A DNA stretch of 64,000 nucleotides from Candidatus Accumulibacter propinquus. GTDB lineage: Bacteria > Pseudomonadota > Gammaproteobacteria > Burkholderiales > Rhodocyclaceae. This document shows positions 55,048 to 63,236 of this stretch, piece by piece; positions within the stretch are counted from its first letter, which is position 1; the number at the start of each line of letters is the position of its first letter. The stretch is from NCBI GenBank assembly GCA_016714935.1, contig JADKBU010000009.1, positions 1 through 64,000 of the forward strand, read 5' to 3'. A program made the translations under genes and the position numbers. The notes under the pieces are model-generated. The model ran no database searches and was not told the DNA's origin. It was given only the letters and a program-made list of their open reading frames with translations.

Positions 55048-55368
55048 ATGGCAACCTACAAGGAACTACTCGCGCAACGTGCGCTGTTGGAAAAAGCGAT
55101 CGAAGAAGCACGGCAAGCAGAGTTGGCGGATGCCATCGCCCGGACCAGGCAGTTGATTGCCGAGCATGGTTTGACGGCCACCGATCTCGGCTTCAAAATG
55201 ACCGGTGCGGGCGCAGGAATCATTGCTGCAAAAATCAGGACGCCAGTAGCCATCAAGTACCGTGGCCCGAACGGCGAAACCTGGTCAGGTCGAGGGAAAG
55301 CACCGAACTGGCTGACCAGCCTTGAAGCACAGGGCCGACACAAGGACGAATTTCTCGTTTCCCCATAG
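55048..55368 (+). CDS. H-NS-like nucleoid protein
   Basis: 106 residues from the ATG at 55048, with AAGGAGAAGTAT before it. The N-terminal helical part (ATYKELLAQRALLEKAIEEAR) is the oligomerisation region, and the C-terminal domain contains the DNA-binding core IKYRGPNGETWSGRGKAPNWL, like the YRxxxGxTWSGRGRxPxW signature of the H-NS/BpH3/MvaT-like family in betaproteobacteria. It silences A/T-rich and acquired DNA. No operon partner. Confidence 0.93.
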   Translation: MATYKELLAQRALLEKAIEEARQAELADAIARTRQLIAEHGLTATDLGFKMTGAGAGIIAAKIRTPVAIKYRGPNGETWSGRGKAPNWLTSLEAQGRHKDEFLVSP

Positions 55369-55375
55369 CAGCGGA

Positions 55376-55396
55376 TAGCGCGATTTCGCTAGTTTT
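55376..55396 (+). terminator. Hairpin with short T-run after the H-NS-like gene
   Basis: TAGCG-CGATTT-CGCTA followed by GTTTT, starting 8 bp after the stop codon. The stem is short (5 bp), so the strength is modest. Confidence 0.45.
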
Positions 55397-55617
55397 CATA
55401 ACTTCGAACGATTGTGCGACTGGCCTGCCAGGTATAAAGATGTGCGGCAGCTTGCTGCACGGGTTGATAATTGCACGACCGACATCAAGGCCGGCAGAAT
55501 AATCGCTGCTGCTTGCTACTGGCATTGCGGTATGCCTGGCCATGCGTTCGCCGGAGATTATGTTGCCCACCGACCGGGTCGGTTCGGAATACACAAGGCA
55601 GTAAGGGAAGCCGGAAA

Positions 55618-56622
55618 ATGAACGTCGTGGTTACCGGGGGTACAGGCTATATCGGCTCGCACGCCTGTGTTGCACTGCTGGCGGCGGGCCACGCTGTCAC
55701 TGTCATCGACGACCTGTCGAACAGCCGCGTCGAGGTGCTCGATCGTGTTGCACGGATCGCTGGGCAGCGGCCGGTGTTCTTTCTTGGCGATGTCCGGGAC
55801 CGAGCGCTTCTGCGGCAGGTCTTCTCCACGTCGCAAGTCGATGCCGTCATCCATTTTGCCGGGCTTAAAGCGGTTGGCGAATCGGTAGCGCAGCCTCTGC
55901 GCTATTATGATTGCAACGTCGGCGGGGCAATTGCCTTGTGCGAAGTAATGGCGGAAGTGGCGGTGAAGACGCTGATTTTCAGTTCCTCGGCCACGGTCTA
56001 CGGCGACCCGGCCACGGTACCGATTCGGGAGGATTTCCCGCGCTCGGCGACCAATCCCTACGGTGCCAGCAAGTTGATGATTGAAGACATCCTTGCCGAT
56101 CTGGCGCACGCTGACAAGGAATGGCGGATTGCGCGGCTGCGTTATTTCAATCCGGTCGGCGCACACGAAAGCGGCCTGATTGGCGAGGAACCGAATGGCG
56201 TACCGAACAACCTCCTGCCTTACGTGGCACAGGTGGCCGACGGAACGCGCCAGCAGTTAAGCGTTTTCGGCAGCGATTATCCGACGCCCGACGGCACGGG
56301 AGTACGCGATTACATCCATGTAATGGATCTCGTCGAAGGTCACCTTGCCGCACTCAATTATCTGCTTGCCAATGGTGGGCTACTGACGGTTAACCTTGGT
56401 ACCGGTTGTGGATACTCGGTACTCGACATGATTCGTGCCTTCAAGACTGCCAGTGGTCGGCCAATACCCTACGCCCTGGTACCACGTCGGGCAGGCGACG
56501 TCGCGACATGCTACGCAGACCCGCAACGAGCCGCAGAATTACTGGGATGGCAAGCACGACGAGATATCGACCAGATGTGCCGCGACGCCTGGCGCTGGCA
56601 ACAACAGCGCGCAGAAATCTAG
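55618..56622 (+). CDS. galE: UDP-glucose 4-epimerase
   Basis: 334 residues from the ATG at 55618 (MNVVVTGGTGYIGSHACVAL). An extended short-chain dehydrogenase: GGTGYIGSH binds NAD, SSATVYGDP and YGASK (catalytic Tyr-x3-Lys) follow, then RYFNPVGAHESGLIGE and DGTGVRDYIHVMDL. It interconverts UDP-glucose and UDP-galactose (or the N-acetyl forms) for surface polysaccharide. Length is typical. apaH begins 5 bp after its stop. Confidence 0.95.
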   Translation: MNVVVTGGTGYIGSHACVALLAAGHAVTVIDDLSNSRVEVLDRVARIAGQRPVFFLGDVRDRALLRQVFSTSQVDAVIHFAGLKAVGESVAQPLRYYDCNVGGAIALCEVMAEVAVKTLIFSSSATVYGDPATVPIREDFPRSATNPYGASKLMIEDILADLAHADKEWRIARLRYFNPVGAHESGLIGEEPNGVPNNLLPYVAQVADGTRQQLSVFGSDYPTPDGTGVRDYIHVMDLVEGHLAALNYLLANGGLLTVNLGTGCGYSVLDMIRAFKTASGRPIPYALVPRRAGDVATCYADPQRAAELLGWQARRDIDQMCRDAWRWQQQRAEI

Positions 56623-56627
56623 CCGGC

Positions 56628-57449
56628 ATGGCGACCTACGCCATCGGCGACATTCAGGGCTGCTTCGACTCGCTGCAGCTTCTGCTCGAAAAATGCCGTT
56701 TCGACGCCACAAGCGATCGCCTGTGGCTGGTCGGCGATCTGGTCAACCGTGGCCCACGCTCCCTGGACACCTTGCGCTTCGTGCGGGATCTCGGCAGCGC
56801 CGCAATTACTGTCCTGGGAAATCACGACCTCTACCTGCTGATGACGGCAGCAGGACTTGGCAGGCGAAGTCGGGGTGATACGCTGGACGAGATCCTCAAT
56901 GCAACGGACCGTGAAGATTTGCTCGACTGGCTGCGTCATCGCCCACTTTGCCACCACGAAGGCGAGTATTGCATGGTTCATGCCGGATTGTTGCCGCAGT
57001 GGACGGTAGCCCAGGCACGCGCGCTGGCGGCGGAGGTTGAGGCGGCACTCAGCGGCCCCACTTACCTGGATTTTCTGGCCAACATGTGGGGTAGTGAACC
57101 AGCGGCGTGGAGCGAGGAACTGGTGGGCTGGCCTCGCTTGCGAGTGATCGTCAACGCGATGACCAGGATGCGCTTCTGCTCGCCCGCAGGCGTGATGGAA
57201 TTCAAGACCAAGGGCGAGTTGTCGGCGGCTCCCGAAAATCACCTTCCATGGTTCGAGGTCCCCGGCCGACGCAGCGCCACCGACGTGCTCGTCATCGGCC
57301 ACTGGTCGGCGCTCGGACTACGGGTCGAGCCCAACCTGCTGGCGCTCGATTCCGGCTGCTTCTGGGGCCGCCACCTGACCGCGATCCGCCTCGAAGACCG
57401 CATGTTGTTCCAGGTTGACTGCTCGGCATGCGAAGCAGAAAACGCCTGA
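56628..57449 (+). CDS. apaH: Bis(5'-nucleosyl)-tetraphosphatase (symmetrical)
   Basis: 273 residues from the ATG at 56628. Metallophosphatase motifs GDIQGCFDSL, GDLVNRGPRSLDTL and GNHDLYLL are intact, with HAGLLPQWTVAQA and GHWSALG further on. It splits Ap4A into two ADP and clears dinucleoside polyphosphate alarmones and Np4 caps. Start 5 bp after galE; likely cotranscribed. Confidence 0.95.
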   Translation: MATYAIGDIQGCFDSLQLLLEKCRFDATSDRLWLVGDLVNRGPRSLDTLRFVRDLGSAAITVLGNHDLYLLMTAAGLGRRSRGDTLDEILNATDREDLLDWLRHRPLCHHEGEYCMVHAGLLPQWTVAQARALAAEVEAALSGPTYLDFLANMWGSEPAAWSEELVGWPRLRVIVNAMTRMRFCSPAGVMEFKTKGELSAAPENHLPWFEVPGRRSATDVLVIGHWSALGLRVEPNLLALDSGCFWGRHLTAIRLEDRMLFQVDCSACEAENA

Positions 57450-57485
57450 ACCATCCGGCAAGCTGCAGATAAGGGGGTGGGCTCA

Positions 57486-57890
57486 ATGCGATCACGTAAC
57501 CGGAGCTTCTGGATGTGGGCTGAGGCGTTCGACCTTCTCCAAGGTGCGGAGCAACTGCAACGGCGTTTTTTTACGCTGGAATCCCTGCACTCCGTACCCT
57601 CCTGGGAGCCATCGGTCGATCTGTTCGAGAACGGTGATGAACTCAGACTTCTGGTCGCTCTGCCCGGCGTCAATTCGCGACAGGTGGAAGTCGTCCTGGA
57701 CGAAGCTGGCCTGCTGGTGCGAGGTCAGCGCCCGCTGCCGCCAGCTTTCCATCGCGCCGCGATCCACCGCCTGGAGATCCCCTACGGGCGGTTCGAGCGC
57801 CGCATTTCGCTGCCACCCGGTGACTTCCAACTGCACGAACAATTCCTCGAGGACGGTTGCCTGGTACTCGTCCTGCACCCCATGGCATGA
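57486..57890 (+). CDS. Small heat-shock protein (Hsp20 family)
   Basis: 134 residues from the ATG at 57486 (AAGGGGG about 10 bp upstream); a GTG at 57477 is in frame. The alpha-crystallin domain covers about 45–132: WEPSVDLFENGDELRLLVALPGV, VEVVLDEAGLLVRGQR, LEIPYGRFERRISLP. The C-terminal IxI tail is missing (ends VLVLHPMA), so oligomerisation may differ from classical Hsp20. It binds unfolding proteins. Its stop is 9 bp before lon, which suggests a joint chaperone/protease unit. Confidence 0.85.
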   Translation: MRSRNRSFWMWAEAFDLLQGAEQLQRRFFTLESLHSVPSWEPSVDLFENGDELRLLVALPGVNSRQVEVVLDEAGLLVRGQRPLPPAFHRAAIHRLEIPYGRFERRISLPPGDFQLHEQFLEDGCLVLVLHPMA

Positions 57891-57899
57891 GCCAAGAGC

Positions 57900-60272
57900 A
57901 TGCGAACTGACAGGACAGATGCCAATCGCGACACACGTGCGACCGGCACCGGTGTCCTGGTGATACCCGATGATGCGATGGTCATCGTCCCGGTGCGCAA
58001 TGTGGTACTGTTTCCAGGCATGATCCTGCCGCTGACCATCGGCCGTGAACAGTCGATACTGGCTGCGCAGCAGGCCGTGAAGACGGAGCGACCGGTTGGC
58101 ATACTCCTGCAGCGGGACGCCGAGATCGAAACGCCGGGCCCCGACGATCTGTGCCTGGTCGGTACCGTAGCCAACATTCTGCGTTACGTGACTCTCCCGG
58201 ACAACACGCATGTCATCGTCTGCCAGGGGCTGCAGCGCTTTCGGGTCGCCGAATACCTGCATGGCTATCCCTTCCCGGTGGCGCGGATCGGACGCATCGA
58301 CGAACCGGAGGCGACCGACAGCGAGATTGAAGCGCGCCTGATCCAGCTTCGGGAGCGCGCGCTCAAAGTCCTGCAATATCTGCCGCAAGTCTCACAGGAA
58401 CTGGGCAACGCGGTCAAGGGGATTGCCCAGCCGGGCGCTCTTGCCGACCTGGTGGCCAGTGTTACGGAACTCAAGATCGCCGATCGCCAGCGAGTCCTCG
58501 AATCCATCGACCTGACACAACGACTAGACATCGTTCTCGACTGTCTGCTTGGGCGTCTCGAGGTGCTGCAACTGTCACGCGAACTCGACGAGCGAACCAA
58601 GGCGAGCATCGATCAGCGGCAACGCGAATACCTCTTGCGTGAGCAATTGAAGTCGATCCAGAAGGAACTCGGTGAGGGTGATACGGGCAATGTGCTTGAA
58701 ATGCAGGCGCTGCATAAAGCGATCGCCGACGCACAGATGCCCGAAGAGGTCGCGAACCAGGCCAACAAGGAGTTGAAGCGCCTAGAGCGCATGTCTGACG
58801 GTTCGGCCGAGTACTCGATGCTGCGCACCTACCTCGATTGGCTGGTCGAACTGCCTTGGCAGGAGCCTGAGCCCGATCGTATCGAGATTGCCGACGCCCG
58901 CCGCATCCTGGACGCCGATCACTTCGGTCTTGACCAGATCAAGAAGCGCATCATCGAGTTTCTTGCGGTACGCAAGCTCAACCCGAGCGGCCACGGGCCA
59001 ATTTTGTGCTTTGTCGGCCCACCTGGCGTCGGCAAGACCTCGTTGGGACAGTCAATCGCCAAAGCGCTCGGGCGCAAGTTTGTGCGCGCCTCTCTCGGCG
59101 GCGTTCACGACGAGGCCGAAATTCGCGGCCATCGACGCACCTATATTGGCGCCCTACCCGGGAACATCATTCAGGCCATCCGCAAGGCTGGAACGCGGGG
59201 GTGCGTGATGATGCTCGACGAAATCGACAAGCTCGGCAGCGGCATTCAGGGCGACCCGTCGGCCGCACTGCTGGAGGTCCTCGACCCGGAACAGAACAAC
59301 ACCTTCCGCGACAACTACCTCGCTTTGCCCTTCGACCTGTCACGAATGCTGTTCATCACCACGGCCAACGTGCTGGACGGCATTCCGGGACCGCTTCGGG
59401 ACCGCATGGAGATCATTCATCTGCCCGGCTACACGCAGGAAGAAAAGCTGCAGATCGCGCGACGTTACCTCGTCGGGCGCCAGATCGACCAGAATGGCCT
59501 CAAGCAAGGTCAGATCGAGCTGTCTGATCCAGCGCTCGTGGCGCTGATCCGCGATTACACGCGCGAGGCCGGCGTGCGCTCGCTCGAACGGCAGATCGCT
59601 GCGGTCTGCCGGCGCGCCGCGGTGAATATCGCCGAGGGCACGGTATCGGCGATGCACGTCGAGGAAAGCGACCTGGCCGGGATACTTGGGCCCAGCAAAT
59701 TCGACAACGAAGTCGCGCTGCGCACCGGCCTGGCCGGGGTAGCCACCGGTCTGGCATGGACACCGGTCGGTGGCGACATACTGTTCGTAGAAGCCAGCCG
59801 TACTAGCGGTGACGGCAAGCTGATCCTCACCGGGCAACTTGGCGAAGTGATGAAGGAATCCGCTCAGGCGGCGCTAACCCTGGTCAAGACGCATGCCGGC
59901 AGCCTCGGCATCGATGGCGACTGCTTCGAGAAGTGCAGCGTCCATGTGCACGTCCCGGCAGGCGCCATTCCGAAGGATGGCCCAAGTGCGGGCGTGGCGA
60001 TGTTCGTCGCGCTGGCTTCGCTGTTCACCGATCGCCCGGTACGCAACGACACCGCGATGACCGGCGAGATCAGCCTGCGCGGACTCGTCCTGCCGGTCGG
60101 CGGCATCAAGGACAAGGTATTGGCTGCGATGCGCGCCGGCATCGAGCGGGTGATGTTGCCGGCCAGGAATCGCCGGGACCTTGAGGAGGTTCCAGAAGAG
60201 GCGAAAAAGCGGCTCGAATTCGTATTCCTGGAAAACGTGGAGGACGCGGTGCGTCATGCGATAGCACGATAA
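57900..60272 (+). CDS. lon: ATP-dependent protease Lon
   Basis: 790 residues. LON N-domain (about 25–215, VVLFPGMILPLTIGRE), a coiled coil (REYLLREQLKSIQKELGE), AAA+ module with Walker A GPPGVGKTSLG (about 374), Walker B MMLDEIDKLG, sensor TTANVLDGIP, and the protease domain with catalytic Ser in PKDGPSAG (about 695) and Lys in GGIKDKVLAA (about 736). A cytoplasmic protease for damaged and regulatory proteins. Upstream neighbour is an Hsp20 gene. Because a housekeeping lon may exist elsewhere, this could be a second, Hsp20-linked copy of the shorter LonA type; that is inference. Confidence 0.95.
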   Translation: MRTDRTDANRDTRATGTGVLVIPDDAMVIVPVRNVVLFPGMILPLTIGREQSILAAQQAVKTERPVGILLQRDAEIETPGPDDLCLVGTVANILRYVTLPDNTHVIVCQGLQRFRVAEYLHGYPFPVARIGRIDEPEATDSEIEARLIQLRERALKVLQYLPQVSQELGNAVKGIAQPGALADLVASVTELKIADRQRVLESIDLTQRLDIVLDCLLGRLEVLQLSRELDERTKASIDQRQREYLLREQLKSIQKELGEGDTGNVLEMQALHKAIADAQMPEEVANQANKELKRLERMSDGSAEYSMLRTYLDWLVELPWQEPEPDRIEIADARRILDADHFGLDQIKKRIIEFLAVRKLNPSGHGPILCFVGPPGVGKTSLGQSIAKALGRKFVRASLGGVHDEAEIRGHRRTYIGALPGNIIQAIRKAGTRGCVMMLDEIDKLGSGIQGDPSAALLEVLDPEQNNTFRDNYLALPFDLSRMLFITTANVLDGIPGPLRDRMEIIHLPGYTQEEKLQIARRYLVGRQIDQNGLKQGQIELSDPALVALIRDYTREAGVRSLERQIAAVCRRAAVNIAEGTVSAMHVEESDLAGILGPSKFDNEVALRTGLAGVATGLAWTPVGGDILFVEASRTSGDGKLILTGQLGEVMKESAQAALTLVKTHAGSLGIDGDCFEKCSVHVHVPAGAIPKDGPSAGVAMFVALASLFTDRPVRNDTAMTGEISLRGLVLPVGGIKDKVLAAMRAGIERVMLPARNRRDLEEVPEEAKKRLEFVFLENVEDAVRHAIAR

Positions 60273-60273
60273 T

Positions 60274-60299
60274 CCGCCGCGCCCCCCACCGAACGGCGG
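60274..60299. terminator. Possible hairpin between convergent lon and gpmI
   Basis: CCGCCG and CGGCGG pair across a 14-nt loop within the 33 bp between the two stop codons. No T-run, so support is limited. Confidence 0.35.
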
Positions 60300-60305
60300 T
60301 TGGTG

Positions 60306-61946
60306 CTACGTGACCAGCAGCAAACTCTCATCCCACTTGGCGTGTTTCTCCAGGCCGAGAAGATTGGCGATCGTCGCGGCGATATTGGAAAGCCCGGCGC
60401 CGGGATCCTGCCTGAGAGCCAGTTTGCCGCCGGTCACGTTGTCGTAGAGGATCAGAGGCACCGGGTTCAGCGTATGCGAAGTCTTGGCCTTGAACGATCC
60501 ATCCGGGTTCTGCGCGGGTTGCCTGGTCTTCTTGTCGATTTCGTACATCTCGTCGGCATTGCCGTGATCAGCGGTGATCAGCGCCACGCCGCCGAGTGCG
60601 TTGATCACCGGCAGGATGCGTGCCAGTTGCAGATCGACCGCCTCGATGGCCATCGTCGCCGCGCGGAAGCTGCCGGTGTGACCGACCATGTCGCCATTGG
60701 CGAAATTGCAGCGCAAGGTCCGGTACTGGCCACTCTTCAGGGCTTCGATCATGGCATCGGCGATTTCCGCTGCCTTCATCCACGGCCGTTGCTCGAAGGG
60801 CACCACGTCGCTCAATACTTCCTGATAGGTCTCGCCGGCGAACTTGTTTGAGCGATTGCCATTCCAGAAATAGGTCACATGCCCGAATTTCTGCGTTTCC
60901 GAGCAGGCAAACTGGGTAATGCCTGATTTGGCAAACCACTCGCCCATGGTGTCGAGAATGGCTGGTGGATCGACCAGAAAGCGTTTCGGGAGCTTGAGGT
61001 CGCCGTCATACTGCAACATCCCAGCGTAGGTCACGTTGGGCACGCGCACGCGGTCGAACTTGTCGAAAGTGGCCTCTTCAAAGGCGCGCGTGATCTCGAT
61101 CGAGCGGTCGCCGCGAAAGTTGAAAAAGACTACCGAGTCACCGTCCTCGATGGTACCAACGGGCCGGCCGCCGCTGGCGATCACGAATGGAGGCAGATCC
61201 TGGTCAATCGTTCCTGGAAACTTGAGACGCAATGCCTCTACGGCAGCCGAAGCACGGTCGTACTGTTCGCCCTCGCCGAGGACATGCGTGCGCCAGCCCT
61301 TTTCGACCATGCTCCAGTTCGCCTCATAGCGATCCATGGTGATGTTCATCCGGCCACCACCCGAAGCGATGCGGGCGTCGAATCCGCCACTGCTCACGTC
61401 GGCCAGGAAGGCCTCGAAAGGCAGCAGATAGTCGAGGGCACTGGTTTCCGGGACGTCACGCCCGTCGATCAGGATGTGAATCCGCGCCACCGGCACGCCT
61501 TCTTGCTTGGCGCGCAGGACCAGGGCTTGCAGATGATCGATATGGCTGTGCACATTGCCATCGGAAAAGAGGCCGATGAAGTGCATCACCCCGCGGCCGG
61601 CCTTGGCCCCGGCAATGACCTGCCGCCAGGCCGCGCCCTCCCAGATCGACCCGGAGGCTATCGCTCCGGCAACCAGGGCTGCGCCCTGGCTATAAACCTG
61701 CCCGGCGCCAATGGCATTGTGACCGACTTCGGAGTTGCCCATGTCTTCGTCGGAAGGCATGCCCACGGCGGTACCGTGGGCGCGCAAGGTGATATTCGGG
61801 TACTTGGCAAAGAGATGGTCGAGGGTGGGTTTCCTGGCAGCAGCGATGGCACTGCCGACATCGGATTTGGCAATGCCGTAGCCATCCATGACGATCGTGA
61901 CGATGGGGCCCTGAATTCCAGGGAAAGAGGCAGACTTCTGCAACAT
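60306..61946 (-). CDS. gpmI: 2,3-bisphosphoglycerate-independent phosphoglycerate mutase
   Basis: 546 residues from the ATG at 61946 (CAGGAATCC upstream); the upstream frame is not coding-like. Interconverts 3- and 2-phosphoglycerate with two manganese ions. The catalytic Ser is in GNSEVGHNAIGAG; other motifs are VMDGYGIA, HFIGLFSDGNVHSH, IDGRDVPETSA, GGRMNITMDRYE, FFNFRGDR, ITADHGNADEM and the final SHTLNPVPLILY. Somewhat longer than E. coli GpmI (514), mostly through an insert near the C-terminus. Convergent with lon. Confidence 0.96.
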   Translation of the reverse strand: MLQKSASFPGIQGPIVTIVMDGYGIAKSDVGSAIAAARKPTLDHLFAKYPNITLRAHGTAVGMPSDEDMGNSEVGHNAIGAGQVYSQGAALVAGAIASGSIWEGAAWRQVIAGAKAGRGVMHFIGLFSDGNVHSHIDHLQALVLRAKQEGVPVARIHILIDGRDVPETSALDYLLPFEAFLADVSSGGFDARIASGGGRMNITMDRYEANWSMVEKGWRTHVLGEGEQYDRASAAVEALRLKFPGTIDQDLPPFVIASGGRPVGTIEDGDSVVFFNFRGDRSIEITRAFEEATFDKFDRVRVPNVTYAGMLQYDGDLKLPKRFLVDPPAILDTMGEWFAKSGITQFACSETQKFGHVTYFWNGNRSNKFAGETYQEVLSDVVPFEQRPWMKAAEIADAMIEALKSGQYRTLRCNFANGDMVGHTGSFRAATMAIEAVDLQLARILPVINALGGVALITADHGNADEMYEIDKKTRQPAQNPDGSFKAKTSHTLNPVPLILYDNVTGGKLALRQDPGAGLSNIAATIANLLGLEKHAKWDESLLLVT

Positions 61947-62072
61947 GATGGATTCCTGGGGAGGTGGAGAGTTGGGAGCAAAGGCCACTGCGCATCGGCA
62001 AGCAGCGGCGTCTGTACCAGTATACCGCAAGCCTCTTCTGGCAGCCGCGGTAAGCTGGGCCAACTACGGCGA

Positions 62073-63098
62073 TTACTGCTCCTGGAGGCTGGCTGATGAG
62101 GCTACCCGCTTGATCCGGTGCCGCAAGCGCGTACGCCTGACCTTGAGCTTGGCGTGCCGGTTCCCGGATCCGCTTCTGCGCGTTCGCCGCCGGGCCCGGT
62201 AGCGCGCGACCAGCAGGGCGATCTTGCCGACCAACAGCAGCAGGAGCAACAGCCAGACTAGGGGATACTGCAGAATTTCCTTGAGCAGTTGCCAGACTTC
62301 CCCAGTAGGGTTCGAGCCTGCTGGCGGGGTCAAGGGTTGTGGGCCACGGGCACCGCGTTGTTCCATGCGCTGCTCAAGCGAGCCGGCAGCCGGCTGGACG
62401 ATGGCCAGCGAAGCATCGCCGTGCCCAAACGACAATTCCCCGCCACGCGCAGCGTAGTGGAAACCTTCGATGCCGGCCAATGAGAAGGTGACCTTCCCAT
62501 CCGGATCGATGCGTGCGTCCGTGGCTGCGGTGAGTACCTCAACAACCGAGCCCTCGAATTCGAGGACCAGCGCGGCGATTCTCTCACCTGCGTCGGAAGC
62601 CGCGTTGGGGTCGGATGTCGCCTGGCGGGACAACGACGGGCCCCGGTTCGGTTGTGTCTTCCCGTCCACCATCGGGCGCAAAGTTGACAGAGCGTCCGAC
62701 GGATCGATCCCGGCCACTCCCGAATTGCCGTCTTCGACCACTCCCAGGTGTCCAGGCCAGGACTCTGACGACACCCGGTCGCTGCCCGGCATGCGGTTGG
62801 CGGGAGAAACGGGGCGGCCATCATTTTCCACCGCTGAACGGAAATGCCCGAGTGTATCCGCGACGGCTGACGGACGCGTGCCTTCAGGAACTCGCGCCAC
62901 AGCAGCGGCCTCCGTTTGCTGCCGAGCAATTCCGACGTTCGGCGTCCCCTCGGGCTGGGTAATGGGATGCGCACGAGCATTCCCGACCAACTGTACCGTC
63001 ACCAGCAACCCCACTACCAGGCAGCATCGCGTCCAGCGTGAGATCATTGCGGAAGTCCCAAGGACGTGGTGACCACGACGCGGAAGACTTGCATTCAT
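62073..63098 (-). CDS. Uncharacterised membrane protein with N-terminal leader and C-terminal anchor
   Basis: About 341 residues from MNASLPRRGHHVLG at 63098; a start at 63047 (MISRWTRCCLVV) is also possible. A leader or membrane helix (CCLVVGLLVTVQLVGNARA) is followed by a long Ser/Pro/Gly/Asp-rich, poorly structured stretch (about 55–180), a compact beta region (ALVLEFEGSVVEVLT, DGKVTFSLAGIEGFHYAARGGELSFGHGD), a second membrane helix (YPLVWLLLLLLLVGKIALLV) and a very basic tail (RYRARRRTRRSGSGNRHAKLKVRR). The layout suits a periplasmic sensor with a cytoplasmic, perhaps nucleic-acid- or lipid-contacting tail. No family is recognised. Confidence 0.6.
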   Translation of the reverse strand: MNASLPRRGHHVLGTSAMISRWTRCCLVVGLLVTVQLVGNARAHPITQPEGTPNVGIARQQTEAAAVARVPEGTRPSAVADTLGHFRSAVENDGRPVSPANRMPGSDRVSSESWPGHLGVVEDGNSGVAGIDPSDALSTLRPMVDGKTQPNRGPSLSRQATSDPNAASDAGERIAALVLEFEGSVVEVLTAATDARIDPDGKVTFSLAGIEGFHYAARGGELSFGHGDASLAIVQPAAGSLEQRMEQRGARGPQPLTPPAGSNPTGEVWQLLKEILQYPLVWLLLLLLLVGKIALLVARYRARRRTRRSGSGNRHAKLKVRRTRLRHRIKRVASSASLQEQ

Positions 63099-63236
63099 CG
63101 ATCTGCTGCCATGCGCCAAGCCTTACGGCCACTGTACAAGTTATAGAATAATCGAAAACACACCCGTTGAGCGCTACTTTCTCCCGGCAAACACAGGGCT
63201 AGGGGCGTTTGCCGGGCAACCTCGGGCGATCACCAG

